From Jatrophihabitans_A lederbergiae (lineage in GTDB: Bacteria > Actinomycetota > Actinomycetes > Mycobacteriales > Jatrophihabitantaceae): a stretch of DNA of 64,000 nucleotides. Position numbers and translations under genes: made by a program. The notes beneath the pieces were generated by a model. The model saw only the letters and a program-made list of their open reading frames with translations, searched no databases and was not told the origin of the DNA. This document shows, piece by piece, positions 59,826 through 64,000 of the stretch (position 1 is the stretch's first letter; each line of letters starts with the position of its first letter). Where the stretch lies: positions 124,001-188,000 of the forward strand of contig NZ_JAVREH010000006.1 in NCBI RefSeq assembly GCF_031845305.1, in the 5' to 3' direction.

Positions 59826-60980
59826 TCACAGCCCTGGATCAGCCGGCATTCCGAACAGCACCCGGCCCACCAGGTCGTAGCCGGTGGCATTGAGGGCGTA
59901 GTGCTGGGTCACGGCGTTGACGTCACGCAGGTACCGCTGCAACGGGCTGGTGCGGTAGAGCGCGGTGGAGCCGGCGGTCCGGTAGCACAGCTCCACCGCC
60001 TCGGCGGCCGACTGCGTCGCGTGCACGGCCGCCAGCCGGGCCTGCGCGCGCTGCGGCACCGTCGGCGCCGAGCCTGCGGCGGCGCTGGCCCACATGCTCT
60101 CCATGCTGGCGCAGAGGTACAGGTGCCCGGCGTCGATCAGCGCCTTCGCGCGGCCGATCGCGGCCTGGGCGGTCTCACGCTCAGCCAGAGACCGGGTGGA
60201 ACGGAACGGGGTCTTGGCCACGGCCAGCGCGCTGAGTTCCAGCACCGCCGCCCGCGCGATGCCCAACGGCACGGCGCCGAGCAGCGGGAAGATCAGCGAC
60301 AGCATCGGGATTCGCCACATCGGCCCGCTCGGCCACGGATCGACGTTGGCCGGGTCGATGGTGTGCTCGGCCGGTACCCGCACGTCCTCGACCCGGTAAT
60401 CGACGCTGCCGGTGCCCTCGAGCCCGGCGGTGTGCCAGGTGTCGAGGAACTGCACCTGCGCGGGTGGCAGCACGACCGCGCGCATGCTCGGCGGCCCACC
60501 GGCATCGGCGGCCACCATCGCCCCGCCGATCACCCAGTCGCAGTGCTGGGTTCCGGTTCCGAACGACCAGCGGCCGGTCACCAGGAACGAGCCGTCCGGC
60601 TGGGGTACCGCCCGGCCGCCGGGCATCAGCGCGCCGCCGGCCAGTTCGCCGCCCGTCGGGTACAGCTCGCGGGCGCCGTCCTCGGGCAGGAACGCGCCGG
60701 CGCAGTTGCTGGCAAGGCCGGTGGCGCTGCACCATCCGGTCGAGCCGTCGGCGGCGGCCAGCGTCTCCAGCAGGTTGATCACGGCGGTCGGGCCGGCCTC
60801 GATGCCGCCGAGCTCGCGGGGAACCCAGAGCCGGAACACCCCGGCCTCGCGGAGCGCCGCAACGACGTCCGCAGGCAACCGGCGGGCCCGCTCGATCTCG
60901 GGACCGCGAGCGCGCAGGCCCGCGGCGAGGGCGTCGACCGCCTCGGTCACGTCCTGCACGCTGGGGGTCGTCTCGGTCAT
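59826..60980 (-). CDS. Acyl-CoA dehydrogenase-family flavoprotein
   Basis: Protein of 384 residues with the acyl-CoA dehydrogenase fold: an N-terminal helical domain with LREAGVFRLWVPRELGG, a central beta domain with VTGRWSFGTGTQHCDWVIGG, and a C-terminal four-helix domain. The style matches the DszC/HsaA-like flavin-dependent monooxygenase branch more than true dehydrogenases, because the typical catalytic Glu context is absent. The substrate is unknown. ATG start at 60980. Confidence 0.87.
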   Translation of the reverse strand: MTETTPSVQDVTEAVDALAAGLRARGPEIERARRLPADVVAALREAGVFRLWVPRELGGIEAGPTAVINLLETLAAADGSTGWCSATGLASNCAGAFLPEDGARELYPTGGELAGGALMPGGRAVPQPDGSFLVTGRWSFGTGTQHCDWVIGGAMVAADAGGPPSMRAVVLPPAQVQFLDTWHTAGLEGTGSVDYRVEDVRVPAEHTIDPANVDPWPSGPMWRIPMLSLIFPLLGAVPLGIARAAVLELSALAVAKTPFRSTRSLAERETAQAAIGRAKALIDAGHLYLCASMESMWASAAAGSAPTVPQRAQARLAAVHATQSAAEAVELCYRTAGSTALYRTSPLQRYLRDVNAVTQHYALNATGYDLVGRVLFGMPADPGL

Positions 60981-61048
60981 GGCCGCGCCTTCTCTCTCTG
61001 CACGGTGCTGGCCGCGCTCTGTGCATGGTGGCTGGGCGCCGCGCGGGG

Positions 61049-63463
61049 CTAGAGCGCCTCACGCCTTTGCAGCCACCGTAACGCCACCCACCCGAGCGGC
61101 ACCGGAAGCCAGAACGTTGCCAGCCGGAAGAGCAGCACCGCGCTGATCGCTGCCGCGCTCGCCATTCCGGCGGCCGCCAGCCCGGTGGACAGCGCGATCT
61201 CGACCGCGCCCAGTCCCCCGGGCGTGGGTGCCACGGAGCCGATGGCCGCCCCCGCGAGGTACACCACGGCCACCTGCGCGACGCCGACCCTCCCGTCGAA
61301 GGCGTGCACCGAGAACCACAGCGCGGCGATGTAGCACCCGTTGAGCAGCAGCGCCCCGACAACGCCCTCGGCGAGCTTCGCCGGGTTGGTGAGCAGGTTC
61401 AGCAGCCTGGGCACCGCCTCGCGCAGTGGCGGCAGCAGCCAGCCGAGCAGCCAGCGCCGCACCGCGGGCAGGGCCAGCGCCAGCAGCATCAGGGCGGCCA
61501 GCGCGCCGAGGGCGACGAAGGCCCAGCCCGGGATCGGAACGCTGTGGTGGGCGGGCTCGCCGGTGGCGGTGGCGAAGGCGATCAGCAGCACCACGTGCGA
61601 GACGCCGTTGACCACCTGGGACAGCCCGACGCTGGTCGCGGCGCCCGCGGTGCTGACATTGGACTTGCGCAGGTATCGGATGTTCAGGGCGAGACCGCCG
61701 ACGGACGGTGGGGTGACGAACCCCGCGAAGGACGCGGCAAGCTGGACGAGCACCGTCCTGGCGAACGGCAACCGCTCGCGGACGTATCCGGTGAGCGACA
61801 GCGCCGCGGCCACATACGTCGCGGCGGACGCGGCGAGCACCAGCGGTACCCACTGCCAGCGCGCGCCGGACAGCACCGTGACCAGGTCCACCGTGCCCAG
61901 CTGGCCCACGATCAGGTACCCGGTGACGATCACGGCGGCGATGGAGATGATGGTCCGCGGCCGGACCCGCTCGACCCGGGCCAGGTCCGGCGCCGGCTGG
62001 TTGGTCTGGGCCTGCACCTGGTCACGGACCGCTTCGAGCAGGGCGCTGTCCTGCCGCAGCGCCTCCCGGGTCTGCCGGCTCAGCGCGATCGGCTGCAGCA
62101 CCGGCACGGTCGCGGCCAGCTCCTCGTCGGTGAGGACGTGGCGGGCGCTGCGTACCGCCTGCTCCGCTCCGGCCCATTGTGCGGTGGTGATCAGCAGCTG
62201 CACGCGGTCCAGGCTGATCCGCAGGTCGTTGGCGAACGCCGCGCCATCCTCGGGAATCGGCAGCAGCACGTCCCCGTCCACGCCGAGCCGGATCTGGCCC
62301 AGCGTCAGCCCGCGGTGGGTCACCCGGTTGCGGTGCAGCAGGGTGACCGCGCGCCACAGCTCGTCCAGCTGCGCCGGCGTGGGGTCGGTGAGTGCCGTGG
62401 TCTCGCGCCACTCGTAGACCAGCACGATGGTGTCCGGGCCGCAGCGCACCCCGGCGATGAGCCGCGGCACCGGAACGCCAGCCGCGCTCGCCGCCATCGC
62501 GAGCAGGGACCGGTGCTCGGCGACCCGCTCCAGCGAGAGCGCCGGGGCCGGGGCGAGGTCCGTGCGGATCCGGATCAGCCGGTAGAGGTTGTAGACGGCA
62601 CCCGAGGCGAGCAGGTCACGGTCGAGGACCTGTACCCGCAGCAGGTGGCCGCCGCGGGTGGTGGCCTCGTAGCTGCGGCCGTCCAGCGTCGACTCGATCC
62701 GCAGCAGGCTTGCCAGCTCGATGCCGCGTTCGGCCAGCGCCGCCGCGAGCTGGGCGGCGTCCGGCCGCTCGTTCACGCTGCCGGCGCTGTAGCGGACGGT
62801 GATGCCGATGGTCGCGCCGACGACCAGGCTGAGCGCCAGGGACAGCAGCGAGGCCTGGGTCGCGGTGAACACCGACAGCACGTACAGGGCGATGACTGAC
62901 GCGAGCAGCCCCCGCCACACCACGTCGGCGAGTCCGAGCACCGTCGTGAAGGCGAGCAGCGCGGCGAGGTAGGTGTCCAGTGGCCGGACCGAGCCGCTGC
63001 TGCCCACCCGGACGAGGGCCACGTGCAACTGGCTGGCGGGGAACGCGTCGAGCAGCTCGTTCAGCGCGGCGACCACGCCGATACTGAGCAGCCCGGTGAG
63101 CACCGCCTCGATGAGCCGCCGGGTCTGGCCCCGGACGATGTCGCGCACCATGAACGCCAGCGGCAGGGCCAGCGCCCCGAAGGCGGCGAGCAGGCTGACC
63201 GAGCGCAGCAGGACGTGCGGCACGTCGCTGACCAGCCGCGCGAGGTCTGAGTTGATGCCCCGGCTGGTGTCCCGGGCGATCAGCCCGAGCCCGACCAGGA
63301 CGAGCACCGCGAGCAGCAGGCCACTGAGCCGGACCAGGTCCAGCGATCGGCGCACCCGGGACGGCGCCGAGTCCCGGAGCTCTATCGGTTCCGTGCCCGC
63401 GCCGGGTCGTTCGGTAGCCACGGGCCCGTTCGCCGCGGTTACGGTTCCGGTCCGGTGCTGCAT
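61049..63463 (-). CDS. Flippase-like membrane protein with a central pseudokinase-like domain
   Basis: Protein of 804 residues. Residues 40-240 form about six helices. Residues 250-460 resemble a UbiB/APH-type kinase lobe: LRVQVLDRDLLASG, VLVYEWRETTAL and a catalytic-loop remnant LHRNRVTHRGLTLGQIRLG, in which the expected Asp and Asn are missing, so catalysis is doubtful. Residues 505-800 are the LPG-synthase transmembrane/flippase-like domain (FVTPPSVGGLALNIRYL, APTPGGLGAVEIALS). The family is thought to move lipid-linked glycans or aminoacylated lipids. ATG start at 63463. It lies 68 bases upstream of the acyl-CoA-dehydrogenase-like gene on the same strand. Confidence 0.85.
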   Translation of the reverse strand: MQHRTGTVTAANGPVATERPGAGTEPIELRDSAPSRVRRSLDLVRLSGLLLAVLVLVGLGLIARDTSRGINSDLARLVSDVPHVLLRSVSLLAAFGALALPLAFMVRDIVRGQTRRLIEAVLTGLLSIGVVAALNELLDAFPASQLHVALVRVGSSGSVRPLDTYLAALLAFTTVLGLADVVWRGLLASVIALYVLSVFTATQASLLSLALSLVVGATIGITVRYSAGSVNERPDAAQLAAALAERGIELASLLRIESTLDGRSYEATTRGGHLLRVQVLDRDLLASGAVYNLYRLIRIRTDLAPAPALSLERVAEHRSLLAMAASAAGVPVPRLIAGVRCGPDTIVLVYEWRETTALTDPTPAQLDELWRAVTLLHRNRVTHRGLTLGQIRLGVDGDVLLPIPEDGAAFANDLRISLDRVQLLITTAQWAGAEQAVRSARHVLTDEELAATVPVLQPIALSRQTREALRQDSALLEAVRDQVQAQTNQPAPDLARVERVRPRTIISIAAVIVTGYLIVGQLGTVDLVTVLSGARWQWVPLVLAASAATYVAAALSLTGYVRERLPFARTVLVQLAASFAGFVTPPSVGGLALNIRYLRKSNVSTAGAATSVGLSQVVNGVSHVVLLIAFATATGEPAHHSVPIPGWAFVALGALAALMLLALALPAVRRWLLGWLLPPLREAVPRLLNLLTNPAKLAEGVVGALLLNGCYIAALWFSVHAFDGRVGVAQVAVVYLAGAAIGSVAPTPGGLGAVEIALSTGLAAAGMASAAAISAVLLFRLATFWLPVPLGWVALRWLQRREAL

Positions 63464-63496
63464 GATTTTCGAAGGGTATTACAGCGAGATCAGAAC

Positions 63497-64000
63497 TCAA
63501 TCCAGCTCGGCGGGTTCGGCGACGTGTGGCGCCAGCGCCCAGCGCTCCTCCACCGCCATCACCTTCCAGTAGGCGATGGCCAGCGCCCAGACGAGCACGA
63601 ACAGGCCGACGATGACGAAGCCGACGTTGTTGAGGTCCAGGCCGGCGATCCAGTTGGTGACCGGATCGGTGAGGTCCAGCTTCTCGTGCAGGACGCTGAC
63701 CAGTTCGATGGTGCCGATCAGCAGCGCCACGGCGACCGAGAGGCCGGTGATCGCGAGGTTGTAGTAGATCTTGCGGATCGGATTGGCGAACGCCCACCGG
63801 TACGCGACGTTCATGAAGGCGCCGTCCAGGGTGTCGAACAGGCTCATGCCGGCGGTGAACAGCAGCGGCAGGACGAGGACCGCGTACCAGGGCAGGCCGC
63901 CGGCGGCTCCGCTGGCTGCCAGCACCAGCAGGGTGACCTCGGTGGCGGTGTCGAAGCCGATGCCGAACAGCATCCCGATCGGGTACATCTGGGACGGCCG
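63497..64000 (-). CDS. NiCoT-family nickel/cobalt transporter, N-terminal part off window
   Basis: The visible C-terminal 167 residues carry two signatures of the HoxN/NixA family: GIGFDTATEVTLL and GMSLFDTLDGAFMNVAY. At least four helices follow or flank them. High-affinity nickel or cobalt uptake serves urease, hydrogenase or B12-dependent enzymes, none seen here. The start lies beyond base 64000, so it is truncated only by the window. It ends 33 bases upstream of the flippase-like gene's start and may share a transcript with it. Confidence 0.92.
   Translation of the reverse strand, partial: RPSQMYPIGMLFGIGFDTATEVTLLVLAASGAAGGLPWYAVLVLPLLFTAGMSLFDTLDGAFMNVAYRWAFANPIRKIYYNLAITGLSVAVALLIGTIELVSVLHEKLDLTDPVTNWIAGLDLNNVGFVIVGLFVLVWALAIAYWKVMAVEERWALAPHVAEPAELD

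Noticed and set aside
1..64000. tRNA, rRNA, riboswitch, CRISPR array, insertion sequence, prophage or defence island
   Set aside because: I looked on both strands and found no T-loop, spacer array, transposase, integrase or known defence gene. The tandem repeats are too short and few to be CRISPR.

Overview
The window is about 70% GC, has dense genes, many GTG starts and many 4-base start/stop overlaps. Its left half follows the gene order of the Mycobacterium tuberculosis Rv2572c-Rv2614c block: aspS, hisS with an MBL hydrolase, a cyclophilin, rel, apt, secF/secD/yajC, ruvB/ruvA/ruvC, yebC, pdxT, pdxS, the PIM-lipid genes and thrS. This points to a free-living actinomycete with PIM lipids and F420 enzymes. 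A lineage near Frankiales, Nakamurellales or Jatrophihabitans is possible, but I cannot name the genus from sequence alone. I saw no tRNA, rRNA, CRISPR, insertion sequence or prophage.

Region 1 (1-29225, mostly minus strand) is the conserved housekeeping block. It covers biotin synthesis (bioA, cut by the window edge), aspartyl-, histidyl- and threonyl-tRNA synthetases, the stringent-response enzyme Rel, adenine salvage, the SecDF-YajC translocase, RuvABC with a perfect LexA box in front, PLP synthase (PdxST), a YebC regulator, and the PgsA-PatA-PimA set for phosphatidylinositol mannosides. Two insertions interrupt the ancestral order. A plus-strand site-2 protease and MMPL transporter lie between ruvC and yebC. 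A VOC protein and a repeat-rich tail-anchored protein lie between pgsA and the HIT gene.

Region 2 (29338-42410) is accessory. It has a CapA-like lipoprotein gene and a trehalose-synthase-like gene, each broken by an apparent one-base deletion, plus a glyoxalase relic. Intact genes include a secreted starch-binding alpha-amylase, CinA, RNase HI, several VOC proteins and an MFS exporter. A 440-residue protein joins a ribbon-helix-helix domain to what looks like a dead HerA/VirD4-type ATPase, with a candidate operator just upstream. It is the most unusual gene in the window.

Region 3 (42411-57397) holds metabolic and stress genes: a dienelactone-hydrolase-like enzyme, a DksA/TraR-type zinc-finger protein, succinate-semialdehyde dehydrogenase, an F420/PPOX protein, MoeA, an aldo/keto reductase, an acetyltransferase, a second MFS transporter, a MarP-like membrane protease, a Smr protein, a HelD-type RNA polymerase helicase and a DMT transporter.

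Region 4 (57604-64000) has a coupled GT4 glycosyltransferase and PIG-L deacetylase pair. It is followed on the other strand by an acyl-CoA-dehydrogenase-like flavoprotein, a large flippase/pseudokinase membrane protein and a nickel/cobalt transporter cut by the window end. The glycosyltransferase, deacetylase and flippase domains suggest a cell-envelope glycoconjugate, which is inference. Across the window, short tandem duplications of 12-20 bases recur in intergenic gaps, several of them copying a gene's stop codon.
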